Source: Membranipora membranacea (Eukaryota > Bryozoa > Gymnolaemata > Cheilostomatida > Membraniporidae). From it: a stretch of DNA of 64,000 bases. Where the stretch lies: positions 15,004,001 through 15,068,000 of the forward strand of contig OU612065.1 of NCBI GenBank assembly GCA_914767715.1, read 5' to 3'. The notes beneath the pieces are model-generated. The model was not told where the DNA came from, searched no databases, and worked only from the letters and a program-made list of their open reading frames with translations. A program made the translations under genes and the position numbers. Shown here piece after piece: positions 25,908-36,715 of the stretch; positions within the stretch are counted from its first letter, which is position 1; each line of letters begins with the position of its first letter.

Positions 25908-26071
25908 TGTGAGAGTTGTCTGCTCTTGAATGATAGATTGATACCGGGCTGTGACATCATACGGCAGGAAACACTGTACTAATAAGAGAGCTCCTATTAG
26001 TACAGTGTTTCCTGCCGTATGATGTCACAGCCCGGTATCAATCTATCATTCAAGAGCAGACAACTCTCACA
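25908..26071. repeat. 164-bp near-perfect palindrome
   Basis: Arms 25908-25989 and 25990-26071 are reverse complements with essentially no loop; the only mismatches I find are A against C at 25985/25994 and the central A/G pair. The arms start GTGAGAGTTGTCTGC (25909) and end with its complement (26070). Such length and identity means a very recent inverted duplication, a foldback element, or an assembly hairpin artefact. Confidence 0.9.
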
Positions 26072-27099
26072 TGCCCTTCCTTTTCATCCATTTTAATGAA
26101 CTGATGATTGCAATGAAACTGATTAAATTTATTGACCACAAACAATGCGCTCCTTATCACTGTGATTCGGCCCACAATGTGGCCAGGAACCAACAGCTTG
26201 GTCCAAGGTGTACTCCTAGTCCTTGCTTGGTCACAGGTCTTCTGCAAAACCTGTTGGGTCTCTGGTTGGCTACCCCTCCCCCCCTCAAGAGACCCAGGTT
26301 TTGGGTCTCTATTTTTTGTGCTCATATTATTTAAGACATGAACCCTTGGGCCTGGGGCTTGCCAACATACACTCCTAGTCTTTGCTTAAACACAGTATCA
26401 ACAACCCCTTACCACAGGACTAGCTCCTTGCAAGCCCCAGCGACCCATCTCCTATGAACAATGGGTACTGATTGTCTTCATGATTTAAGTTTGTATTCAT
26501 ATTACAACACTAACTCAATTCCTAAAAGTACATAAGTTAGACAAAAATCGAAGATTTGGTTGTATCTATATCCATCTGAGACTTTTGCTATTTGTGTGAG
26601 ATAGAGTTTACACAAAGGCATCAAGCCAGCCCTACAAGGTCTCAGGACTGCCCAACAGCGTCTCAATACAGCTGCACAACAGGTCTAATGAGCTTTCATG
26701 CACCCATCGTTAGCGACTTGTCAAGGTGTCATTTCAGGTGATAACTGGTCAAGGTGATAAACAAATTGTAATGATCTTAACTGCCTAATAATTGGTAGAA
26801 GGAATGTCCATTCATGAGGCTTGCTTAAACCATTTTCAATTAGTAAAGCCAACTTAATTGCTGATGGTGCTGGTAATGTGGCCACATCTTCTATCTTTGT
26901 GTGAAGAATCTCATCTGTTTGCCAGGGCACACACCATGCGTTCTGATGTTGATGCCTTGATATAATGCAAGAGAAAGAGAATGAGCAATAGGCTTACCCC
27001 CGTTGACATAAAAAAAGTCTACAACAAACACTGAGGCCAGGCCGAACATCTCCCTGATAAACTGTCAGTCAACCATCCGGACCTGTCTAGGATCCGTCT
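26072..27099. other. Repeat-rich spacer without a recognisable gene
   Basis: Short open frames occur on both strands but none has domain character or splice support. Two diverged direct copies of a C-rich word (ACTCCTAGTCCTTGCTTGG near 26210 and ACTCCTAGTCTTTGCTTAA near 26370) suggest an old tandem or element duplication. Confidence 0.4.
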
Positions 27100-27645
27100 G
27101 TGCCTAGTTTAAGTGCTCAAACGGTGCAAGATGCTGGTAGAGGCATTTCATTATCAACCACTTTCTCCCCTCCGTTTAAGTACATACCCATAAAGTGCCA
27201 CAGTTATGGCACCATGTTTAAAGAGGATAACTCCAAACATTATGTAAAAATTGATTTGGAGCTAGATAAAAAGACTGGTCATACAATAGAAAAAGGTTTT
27301 AAGCAAGCTAATGGATAGTTATGTATAGGCACTCAAGACATATTGTTTCATATCCATCATACCAATATGCTGACAAGTTCCCAGGATTGCTCGATTTTGA
27401 CTTGGAATGACAATATATTTTCCTTCAAAAATTTGGTAAGGTTGAGGAATTATATGGTTTACCACAATGTAAAGTTTTGGGGCAGGTGTTGTCTAGCCAG
27501 CAATTTATTAGTTGTCTCACCACAAAGAAGGGGGCCATAACTGTGGCACTTTATGGGTATGTACTTAAACGGAGGGGAGAAAGTGGTTGATAATGAAATG
27601 CCTCTACCAGCATCTTGCACCGTTTGATCACTTAAACTAGTCTGT
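27100..27645. repeat. Foldback element with ~110-bp inverted arms
   Basis: Left arm about 27104-27212 and right arm about 27534-27645 are near-identical reverse complements; for example TGCAAGATGCTGGTAGAGGC (left) has its complement on the right. They are separated by about 320 bp of AT-rich sequence with no coding signal. It lies just upstream of the tetraspanin first exon and may affect that gene's promoter. Probably a foldback or MITE-type element. Confidence 0.7.
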
Positions 27646-27766
27646 GCCCCATTCTGAGTTTCCCTGAAGCCACATGTGGTTGGAATTACCAGGATTATTT
27701 GACTTTGCTTTTTGTTGTAGGCTGACTGAGCCTGATTTTTCATACTCTCCCAGACGGGATCGCAGT

Positions 27767-30700
27767 ATGACAAATGGATCTAAGCGCTGCTTCAAATGCA
27801 GCAAGGCTCTGCTTTACATTCTGAGTCTTCTGTTCTGGGTGAGCTTTTCTGCATCTTGTGTGAAGTTTTTATTCACGATGTATTCATTACCAACAGTGTG
27901 TGCATACCACTCATTCGAAACATGTTTTCCCTAAACCACTCCATCTGAACTGGATTAAATTATCAATAATTTATTGATAGTGACTGTAGATGAGAAAACC
28001 ATTCTGCTGCTGTTGCTAAATTTGTTATGATATTTCATTCATGCAATGACTTCAAATTAGGCTTCAGACATAGACTTGGTTAGTCTTGTTACATGTACAC
28101 AGTACATGTTCCCGCAATATAGCCTGCTGAATCAATGAACTAAAGGTTTAGTTCATTGGCTGAATACATAACTGAATAAATGTTTCCACTCTCTAATTTT
28201 AATGAAATTTTCTTTTTCAGATGCTGGGAGCTGCTCTTCTAGGATTAGGAATATGGCTACATTTGACCAATGATGTGTTTTTAGCGATTTCACCAGGATA
28301 CAGTCTACTGTTACCCTCTGCTCTGTTTATAGCTCCTGGATGCCTCTCGATTCTAGTCGGATTTTTGGGATGCTGCGGTGCTATTACTGAAAACAAGTGC
28401 CTGGTGATATCAGTAAGTTCTTTGAGGATTTGTAAACTTTCCAGCCTTACTAGTAGGGACAAGTGTATAGGCACACTATATCATTAAAGCATCATAAATG
28501 TATAACTTACCAAGACACGCCATACAGGCAATCAGTGAGGGTTATTCTGGAGTAACTAACATAGTTAACAGTTGGTTTAACTCTAATTTCGGTTAATTTG
28601 AGGTCTATGTAAAAATAAAATAATGTAACTTTAGGCCCAAATATGGCACAATATTCGAGCTACAAAGTGTAAAATTGCAGAATAGAACAAAATGCTTCAA
28701 ACTTATATTTAAGCCCTAAATGAGCAAAAGTATTATGCAGGGAATAAGTTGCAATCATAGACCACGGAGTTAGAGACTCTAACTCCTTGCATAGACTTAA
28801 TAATAAACCTAGACAGGACACTATATACAGCTGAGGTGAGGCACTTAATTGTGGGCGACGTAATGACATTGGAAGGTGTAGAAGCAATGATGCTATCATT
28901 GATTTACTGTCCACAATCAAGGTTTTTTGTTCATAACTTAATCAATTTTGAATCTGAAAATTGCTTTACATTCAGCAGCATCTTGTTATCAACTTGATTT
29001 TATTTTTTCTTCGAAAATTATTTTTTGCCTTAAATTACTATCTAAATCTATGGTAATTTTCAAACTCAAAATCTGATCACAATTGACCGAGTTATGAACA
29101 AAAAACCTGGATTGTGGACAGTAAATCAATGATAGCATCATTGCTTCTACATCTTCCAATGTCGTTACATTGCCCAAAATTAAATGCCTCAATGCTAATG
29201 CTCCATATAGTGTCCTTTCTAGGTTTATTATTATCTATTGTCTATGGTTGCAACCGAGTGTTGTTTGTAAAGCTAAAGTTGTTCGTTTCCGTCTGAAACT
29301 GTATAATCCTCTTCTTTTCCCATGTAGTACTGTGTGTTGATGGTTATCGTACTTTTACTGGAGATTGTGGGCGGCACCATTGCCTTCGTAGGTGAAATAC
29401 AGGTATGCCCTTCAAAACTAAGTGTTACGCTCAGAATGGTGAACTAGAGTTGACAGCTTGGCTGGCTAATTAACATGATGACCGAGCTTCTTTGGTTAGA
29501 GAGATGTCCAGATGCTCACTGCGATATGTTTAAGAATTTTTTTCTTTAAATGAGAGTCTTATTTAAGGCAGATTTGTAGTGTGTTAGGCATTGAATACAT
29601 CTTGTCTTGAACAGCTTGGTCAAAAAGGCTTCATCAAGCTATGCATTTATATAGACAGAATGAGTTACACTGAGTAGACTGTCAGATACTATAAGTGTGT
29701 GCAAAATAAGTGTCTGGGATCGTGTGACTCCTAGTGTTACAACTTTGCAATATGACACACCAAATACACCTTGTCATGTTTGCTCATATACATTTGATCA
29801 GTTGTGTCCTGAATCTTCCTGACTTAGTCCTTGACTTGCAGGGATTCAAATAATGATACTCAATTGTTATCGTCAGAGGTTGGATATTATTTGCTAGCAC
29901 TTATAATAAGCACTACTGTCAACTCTTATCACGAGTGTATCATTGTTTCAAATGGCGTTTGTTTCTTGCTTTACATTGATACTTGAAACTAAAACCTTTG
30001 GCATTGTTCATAATAGTTGTTCATCTTACCCTTTCCATGTTCAGACAGCCGTCACAGCAGTATGCTTACATTTTATAAACTGATTATTGTTCATCTGTTG
30101 TCAGGCCCAATCATGCTATATGTAGATTGATACTGAGAACAAGGCCACAGAACATTTTATTGGGAGCTTACTAGATCTAGTTTGATGTCTCCTAAAAATA
30201 CTTGGCTTCAAATGTTTGTGGGTGTAAATTTATTTATGTATTGCAATTCACAGTTGGCACTTACCTGAATGATGACTGATTGTAGGTCAAAGCACACTCA
30301 CAAATAGAAGATCAGCTTTTGGTATCGATATCAGAGCGTTATCCTGGAGGAGAGCCCGAGCATAAACACGAACAGGACATAGTCAAAGGCTGGGATCTCA
30401 TTCAACAAAAGGTAAAAAATAAAATTAATGTATATTCATGTTTTGTAAGTAATTTAATACTTCTCAGACCCCGCAAATGCTGTAAATTTTCATTTTTATC
30501 TGAGATGCATCTTTTAGCGTGCCTGAATGTTCGACCAATTCAGTGTGGATCCCTGCCGGTTAGGCGTATTCTACTCCCATATACAATATTTTATAGCATT
30601 CATGCTGCGGCGTAAATGGATACACAGACTGGTATAATTCTCATGGCTGGCGGAATTCACGCAGAGTACCAGATTCATGTTGTATAGATCCTTCTGTAGG

Positions 30701-31415
30701 ATGCGGCAGTAATGAAATCTACCATTCTAACTGGTATACTCAGGTATGTCCAAATTTATTCAAACATTGTAGAGTTGTCTCATAATAACTTATGAGAGGA
30801 CAACTTTTACTGAAATTTTTAAACGTAAACAACTAAATTTTTCAATTTACCAACGCATCCAGTATGCATAGGATTTTGGAATGTCTTCTTTATATCAGCC
30901 TCTGCCAAGTATGCCTGTAAAACTAATGTTACCTGTATTAGAACCTCTTGCAACTCAGTAACATGTTTTTAGTTGGTCTGAATAGTTGGGCTTTTGAAAT
31001 TGTGTGAACTCTGAGAAATTTATGCACCAATATGCAACTAAGAAAGAACAGATGATTTAATTATTGAGACTGTTGCAGGGATGCTCTCAAGCAATCAAGC
31101 ATTCGCTGGAGCTTCACTTATTTGCGGTTGCTGTCACCGCAATGGCATTTGCCGGGCTACAGGTTAGTCTATAATAAATACCATGACAAATATAACCAGC
31201 AGTATGCCTGTGTGATAAGATTTCAGTTTAATCAAATCGTTCACATGTCAGCAGATCTATCATAGTATTATATATATCCTTTTGCTGTTGATGTCCGACC
31301 AGTACAAGCACGTAAACCAGATGCTGATTGTTTTTTTTGTCATTTCCAGCTGTTTGCAGTCATAGGAGCAATAGTGTTTCTGCACTACAGAAAGAAGCAG
31401 AAACTTCTCAGATGA
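27767..31415 (+). CDS. Tetraspanin, 253 residues, complete
   Basis: Seven exons: 27767-27838, 28221-28412, 29328-29402, 30286-30411, 30597-30743, 31079-31162 and 31350-31415 (TGA). All joins are GT-AG and phase 0, giving 762 nt. TM1 is about residues 14-34, TM2 about 52-72 and TM3 about 88-110. The TM2/TM3 link has the family signature GFLGCCGAITENKC. The large extracellular loop carries CCGVNGYTDWY, then PDSCC, then GCG and a final GC before TM4, so it is of the six-cysteine type. TM4 is followed by a short basic tail, HYRKKQKLLR. Tetraspanins organise membrane microdomains with integrins and other partners. I cannot assign a subfamily. The start at 27767 gives the usual short basic, Cys-containing N-terminus (palmitoylation candidate). 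Exons 5-7 also exist as a decayed copy at 36715-37711. Confidence 0.9.
28750..29255. repeat. Foldback element in tetraspanin intron 2
   Basis: Inverted arms about 28750-28965 and 29055-29255, for example CAATGATGCTATCATTGATT (left, about 28887) against AATCAATGATAGCATCATTG (right). The arms differ at scattered sites and enclose about 90 bp. The left arm begins near a CGGAGTTAGAGACTC hairpin (28757-28790) of the same type as 43237-43264. No coding content. Confidence 0.7.
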
Positions 31416-31907
31416 CCAAAGTTACAGTCGACCAAGTAGGAATTTTTGTACATAAAGTCATATAAACAATACCAGAGATATCATTCTGGTGTCAAATTCA
31501 AAATAGGAAGATGGAAATATAAATTGAGTGAACAAGAAAGCTGCTCAGCATGTGCAGTCACTCCAAGCTCTTGGATATCTGCTTCAGTTGAGCTTGATAA
31601 CACTGAGTGATCTCAGCATTTCCTGATCATTTGTAGATATGCATGTCTTATATATTCATTCATTAATTTATATGCTGTTTTCTGACATCGTCGCATACCA
31701 TTTTTTAGCATATTAGCAAAATATGCAACTATTCAAGTAGAAGTCATAAGTAATCAAATAGAATGTTTTGGTGTACTGTATTGCAATGGCTATTTATTGT
31801 GGTCATTCTTCTCTGATTCTCTGAAAACTTTCTAATGTTTTACCTTTTCATACCTACATTTATGTACACAAGCATATTCATTTATTCTTTTTGAATCAAG
31901 CTAGGAT

Positions 31908-31913
31908 AATAAA
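31908..31913 (+). terminator. Poly(A) signal of the tetraspanin gene
   Basis: AATAAA about 490 bp after the stop codon. It lies just before the left edge of the region that is duplicated in inverted form at 37890-38760. Confidence 0.4.
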
Positions 31914-32084
31914 GTGACCGCAGGTTTCTTGATTTTAAACTTCCAACAACATTGAGCATCAAAAATAGCCTCATCATTAATTCGATGGATTCAGTTTTAT
32001 AAATTTATTTAGTAAGCCACTATTGTGAATGCGTTGTATGTTAAAATTGCAAGTGTTGTCTCTGTCCGAGGACTGAGAAATATC

Positions 32085-32150
32085 AGTGCCTTAAGGGCGC
32101 GGCAGCCGTATTCGGCCGGGCGCTCTAACCAACTGAGCTACCTCCTACTC
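32085..32150 (-). mobile_element. tRNA-like A-box fragment
   Basis: The minus strand reads GGTAGCTCAGTTGGTTAGAG, a canonical tRNA D-arm with a perfect A box (32140-32130), but no B box follows at tRNA distance. The GC-rich patch stands out from its AT-rich surroundings. It is either a truncated SINE head or a tRNA pseudogene. Confidence 0.5.
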
Positions 32151-32380
32151 GTACTTGTGCATCATATAAAACAGTTGCTTAGGTACACCAAATTGGTATA
32201 TAAAAAAACAGTCTATCCATGGAAAAAATATCCAAAACTGTTGGAACCATCCATAAAAAAAGTGATATACCTATTGGTGGTTCTGGCATTCACTAAGAAC
32301 TGTCATGAAGTCTGGCTGAGTGGCGACGGCTACCAGACTGTCTCTCAGGTATAAATTTGTGGCGCTGATGGTGTTCCGCA

Positions 32381-32408
32381 TAGATAGATAGACAGACAGA
32401 TAGATAGA
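32381..32408 (+). repeat. GATA/GACA microsatellite
   Basis: Tandem TAGA/CAGA units (TAGATAGATAGACAGACAGA, then TAGATAGA) directly beside the Ser-rich exon. Confidence 0.8.
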
Positions 32409-32459
32409 GGAAATGACTTGGCTTAAAATGACACCTTTGCATTCTGGTTTGTCATTGGA

Positions 32460-32697
32460 TTATGATTCACTGTCGCTCCAACGTCCTTTATCACCGTCAG
32501 ATTTTTCGGACTCTCTGCCACCTTTACCAGATGCAGCAGACTTTCTGCCATCAGAGTCAGATCCACTACCTGACTTTTTACTCCCTGCTGATTTGTTACT
32601 AGCCGATGACTTGGCGCGGTCTGATCCAGATTTCGCAGATGCTGCTGAATCTGAGTCGATGCCTGATCCACTCCCTGAACCAGATGCACTCCTCTGA
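32460..32697 (-). CDS. Candidate terminal exon encoding a Ser/Gly/Lys-rich tail
   Basis: On the minus strand an acceptor (TTGTTGTAG at about 32706-32698) opens a frame to a TAA at 32462-32460. It encodes about 78 residues of low complexity: GSGSGSGIDSDS, KKSGSGSDSDGRK, and the end DKGRWSDSES. The composition (Ser-Asp and Ser-Lys steps) is typical of a CK2-phosphorylated nuclear protein tail. I find no convincing upstream exon between 32700 and 33150, so the rest of the gene would have to lie beyond the GPCR, or this is a relic. The last part of this exon is also present, inverted and diverged, at 38597-38680. The opposite-strand frame here is its shadow. Confidence 0.4.
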
Positions 32698-33156
32698 CTA
32701 CAACATAGATGACATTACTCTGATTCTAACATTACTAAACAAGCATAGCATTTAATATGAAGGAATACAAATCAATCATGATGTGTGGGCACTGAACTTA
32801 CATGTAATATCAGTGATTTGTACCTATCTTATCCATTGCACTGCAGGGTGGATTGAGTATAAGGCTATAATTACCAGATTACACATCAACTGTACTTGTG
32901 GTCTTCGATACCAAATATCCAAAAACACCAATATCATAAATCCATTCAGGCTTCAAAAAAGCTACCAAAATAAAGCTACAGGGGCAGCAATTAATGATTT
33001 ATGAGCACTGATACCCATATACTATTATACACCCTGTGGCTGCTGGTTAATGCAACAAACAAGAAATACAATTCAATGATGACCCTTAACCCCAATCGGC
33101 ATTGAGTACTCTCTTGCTGCAAATCATTCCACTTTGCTTCAGCTTGCAGGTTCAGA

Positions 33157-34710
33157 ATGGCAGACATCCTCACCACTCTCTGGGTCAGCTTAGCCATAGT
33201 TCTGTTTATCCTAGGCGTAATCAGCAACAGTCTAACTGTCGCAGTGTTCACCAAAGGAAAGCGCTGCCCAAAGTCGGACTTTAAAGCACTGATTATCAAT
33301 CTATGTGTAGCAGACCTGCTACTAGCTTTAGCACCTGTACCAACCATCTTAGAAGATTTTGCTGTTACACAGAACATATCAGTGTGTCGTCTCAAAAACT
33401 TTATACGTGCCTTTGTACTTTTTGCAAGCCCGTATGCCAATTTAGCCATAGCAACACAGAGAACTTTGATTATATTCCGTCCTGCATGGAACCGAAAGAA
33501 GGCAACCATTGTAGTGTTGGTGTTAACTTGGTGTCTAACATACCTCTTGGGGTTGGAAATTTTAATCGCATCAAAGCTTAAAAAAGTGTTGACGTATCAT
33601 GGAGGCGGTTCATATTCATATTCGTATTCTGTGTGCAGTGTTGATTTGGAAGGAAGCTATGGGGGACGTAGTGAGCTGCGTCTCTGGTTATTTTTCATCA
33701 GAATGTTATTTCCCACGCTTAGTATAGTGATACTCTACATAATCATTGGCATCAAAGTTTACAGAAACAGGAGTTTGGACGCCTCTCAGCAAGCCTCATC
33801 AGTCAGACACCGAAATCGGGTGAGTGTACACGATCAAAGATTCATAGACTCAGAATCACTGTTTCTTTCCGTCGTTCTGGCTTACATTAAAAAGGCGTGC
33901 TCACATTTCACAATGTTTGAAGCTGCCTATCCCTGGAGTCCTCAACAGTGCTTCTTCATCACAATGTTGCTCAGTAAACAGAACCATAAATTTATAATTG
34001 ATTCCGCTTTCGCCCCTTGTTCATGTGTTTAACAGCAGCATATTTTTTTGTAGATACTAAAGATGTTTTTCACTGTGGCAGTAGTGACTTTAGTAGCTTG
34101 GTTTCCTTTAAATTCCTTCTACTTAGTCTTGGCCTACATAGGCCCATATACCAGTGATGAGTTGGATACTCTAAATATAATCCATGTGATAGTAAAACTG
34201 CTGGTAGCCACCAACACATTCACCTCTTCGATACTATACTTCATATTTGACAAACACTACAGAGTAAGTTTGATTTGTGCTATGTATGAAGCTACTGCAG
34301 CGTTTTGGCTGCTCCCAATGATGGCTTATAAAAAGGAAAATCTTACCAAATAATCTGATGGAACAACCTGTTTGTCAAAATCTTTGGTAATGCTGCTTTA
34401 GGGTATTGAATTTTTTATTTGTACCAGTAATTATCTGTATGACTGAATTGTGAGCCTGAATGTCATTGCGTCGAAAAAAAGGAAGAGTTCATACATATTT
34501 TTATCAGCCTCACAATTTATTTTTTGCGCTGCCATCAAAATTCATTTGATCACATTTGAGTAAATCTGATTGTAGAAAGACTTGGCAACACTTGGCTGCT
34601 GTGGAAGAGGATGCTCTCAGAATGACAGCGATCCAGACCAACAATCTGATGAGAGTGACTTAGAGATGACACAATACCCGAGAAGAGAAGAAGAAAACCA
34701 AACCATCTGA
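33157..34710 (+). CDS. Class A (rhodopsin-like) G-protein-coupled receptor, 335 residues, orphan
   Basis: Exons 33157-33819, 34054-34263 and 34576-34710 (TGA), all phase 0. Seven membrane segments are visible. TM1 contains ISNSLTV (the conserved Asn). TM2 has LCVADLLLAL with the sodium-site Asp. Cysteines for the TM3-ECL2 bridge are present (SVCRLKNF; YSVCSVDLEG). At the TM3 end, the DRY motif is replaced by QRT (IATQRTLIIFRP): the arginine is kept, the acidic residue lost. TM6 has AWFPLNSF in place of CWxP. TM7 ends SSILYFIFDKHYR in place of NPxxY. The C-tail has GCCGRGC (palmitoylation candidates) and an acidic end. The general look is of a peptide-type receptor; the ligand cannot be told. 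TM segments 1-5 sit in one exon. No frame damage. Confidence 0.85.
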
Positions 34711-36216
34711 TTGTTTTTGTCCATGTTAGATGGGGGAAGTGGAGTGGGGCTGGAGGAATAATCTAGCAGATATACATATTCACTAAAATTTCATGTGTTA
34801 GACTGAACGAGCAGCTACTATTTTTAGTTTTGTTAGCAATGGCTGCCAAACCTTAATAATAGAGTAAAATACACATCAGGATTAGCACCATGCTGCAAAA
34901 AAACTACTTTTGTTTTACTGAAATTTTATTTCTACATTGATAGTCTCTCGGGGACTACTAACATGTATATTGCCTAATTTTAGTCATGTTGACAAAAATA
35001 ACATTGCTGCCTGATGTCATTAGTGTTACTGCAAACAAGTTAAAGTGTCAACGGAAGTCTTCTGGTGTATATCATAGTTGCACATCAGTGTTTCAAGTTT
35101 CAATGTTCTGCCACATTGAAACATTGCAACGGATAGCAATCTGATTTTTAAAGTTATAACTTTGTGTTGACTATTGGTATTAAATTGTATTAAGAAATCT
35201 ATATGTTTGACAGTTTGGGCATGTTGCAATACACAACAGCTATGTCACATGATTTTATTTAATGTCGCACAAAAAAATATCAGTTTTTGCTTGTGTTCAC
35301 TTCTAGGATGCTAACCTCATAGATTGACACATATGTAACAGCATTTTAGTATCACATCTCTCGACCTGGGCAAAAAAAGAGTTTGTTTTGACATCAACTA
35401 ATCAGACTTAAAATTGAAGGGAATGCTGATATGATGAGGCTTAATTGAAGACTACACAAGGATCAAAGTAATACATAGTCCGGCAGTTAGGATTGCAGTA
35501 GCTATGCAACATTTTAACACTGAAAAAATTCTTAGCTCTTCTGGGTAAAAATTATGTGTAGCATAGAAATTGCCCCCTTTTTCATCAGGTGCACCTATTA
35601 GGTTTCAAAATCTAGTACCAGCACAATATGCTACCACTTTCAGATAATTTTAATTGCTGATTATTTCCAAAAAGGTTAGAAATAAATATTTTTTCAGTGT
35701 CAAGAACATTGTACAATAGTAGATAACTAAGTCCATTAACCTTTACAGTTCTCTAAAGTAGAAACAAGTGGTAGCATATCGCGCTGTTGCAACACTATAT
35801 TTTGAAACTTCATAGGCGTACATGAAGAAAATGGGGGCACCTTCTAGAGCAACACATTTTTTCAGTGTCAAAATCTTGCAGAACTAGCTGCCAGACCGTA
35901 TATTGTCTTGGTCCTTTTGAAATCCTTAGTGTCGTAAAAAAAATGTAATTTAATATAGTAGTGAAACTCGCATAGAATGATATGTCGCTTTGTGGCCCGT
36001 TGTCATCCATTGCTAGATAATATTTCGTTACAAATTCTCTCCAATCCCTCATTATCATCTTCGTGAAACACCATTATTATTATATGAACAAAAGATGGGT
36101 GCAGTAATCCCCAAAGCTTTTTCTGCGTAGGAGGGAATTTTACATTGGAAGGAAATTCTACAATTTATGAGCTATCCAGAGCGAAATTCTGAACATGTTT
36201 GCTGTTGACCTCAGCA
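34711..36216. other. GPCR 3' region; source of an inverted copy downstream
   Basis: No further gene seen. The part about 35220-35450 reappears inverted at 37900-38110 and again in part at 38125-38345; for example TGTCAATCTATGAGGTTAGC at about 38273 is the complement of 35312-35331. Open frames at 35810-36058 and 36165-36356 lack domain character. Confidence 0.5.
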
Positions 36217-36715
36217 AGATCCACAAAGAAAAATTGTTCATGTTTAATTGCCCTGAGAGGAATTTTTAAAATGTCGAATCTGTACATCATGTTCTCTTTG
36301 ATAACAATCAAGCAGTCATTACTCGAATAGGTTGTCAGATTTGTATTCCTCCTCAAAAGTGTATCGCATAGATGTTACTTATGTCAGGTTTATCCAGATG
36401 GATACTAGAAGCAATATTCCAGGTAGGAGAACAAATAATATAATATATAGATATCATACCACAGGGTTCACATTTTAATCAGATTTTCCTAGTATAATTC
36501 ATTTGTCAATAACTTGAGGTTTTTGCACTGGTCTGGAAGGTAGAAGCTATGCTTTCCTCCATTTACCATAACCAGGCCTGATGCCTTGTGCATTGATGGC
36601 TTCTATCACAGCATTATGGCAGTATTGATTCCATTCTCCTCTCTCACGGTCCTGATCCATATACTCCTGCTGAATCCTTTCCTAAAAAATAGTATGCCAA
36701 TTGCCAATATGAAAA
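36217..36715. repeat. Direct copy of 38775-39125 (3' end of the CNBD1-like gene)
   Basis: The two blocks share long runs, such as GTTCTCTTTGATAACAATCA (about 36290 and 38850) and GCCTTGTGCATTGATGGCTT (36582 and 39012), in the same orientation about 2.43 kb apart. The copy includes the whole terminal exon of the CNBD1-like gene, described separately. Confidence 0.9.
36547..36681 (-). CDS. Intact duplicate of the CNBD1-like terminal exon (possible alternative last exon)
   Basis: The minus strand has a preserved acceptor (TTTTTTAG ending at 36682) and an open frame from 36681 to TAG at 36547. It encodes 44 residues, against 43 in the upstream exon at 39106-38975. Differences are a net 3-nt insertion (QDRERGEW in place of QELKREW), R to C in the NQYCHNAV segment, and a final Ala in place of Thr. 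The copy keeps frame, stop and acceptor, and lies downstream of the gene on the same strand, so it could be spliced as an alternative end. It may equally be a young relic. Confidence 0.5.
   Translation of the reverse strand, partial: ERIQQEYMDQDRERGEWNQYCHNAVIEAINAQGIRPGYGKWRKA

Noticed and set aside
26050-26341. Overlapping open frames on both strands next to the palindrome
   Set aside because: Frames lack domains and lie in repeat-rich sequence; treated as noise.
32413-32697. Plus-strand Asp/Leu/Pro-rich open frame
   Set aside because: It is the complement of a Ser/Gly/Lys-rich exon; low-complexity codons give open frames on both strands. The minus strand has the splice acceptor.
32991-33509. 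172-codon minus-strand open frame
   Set aside because: Shadow of the GPCR first exon; no domain and no splice support.
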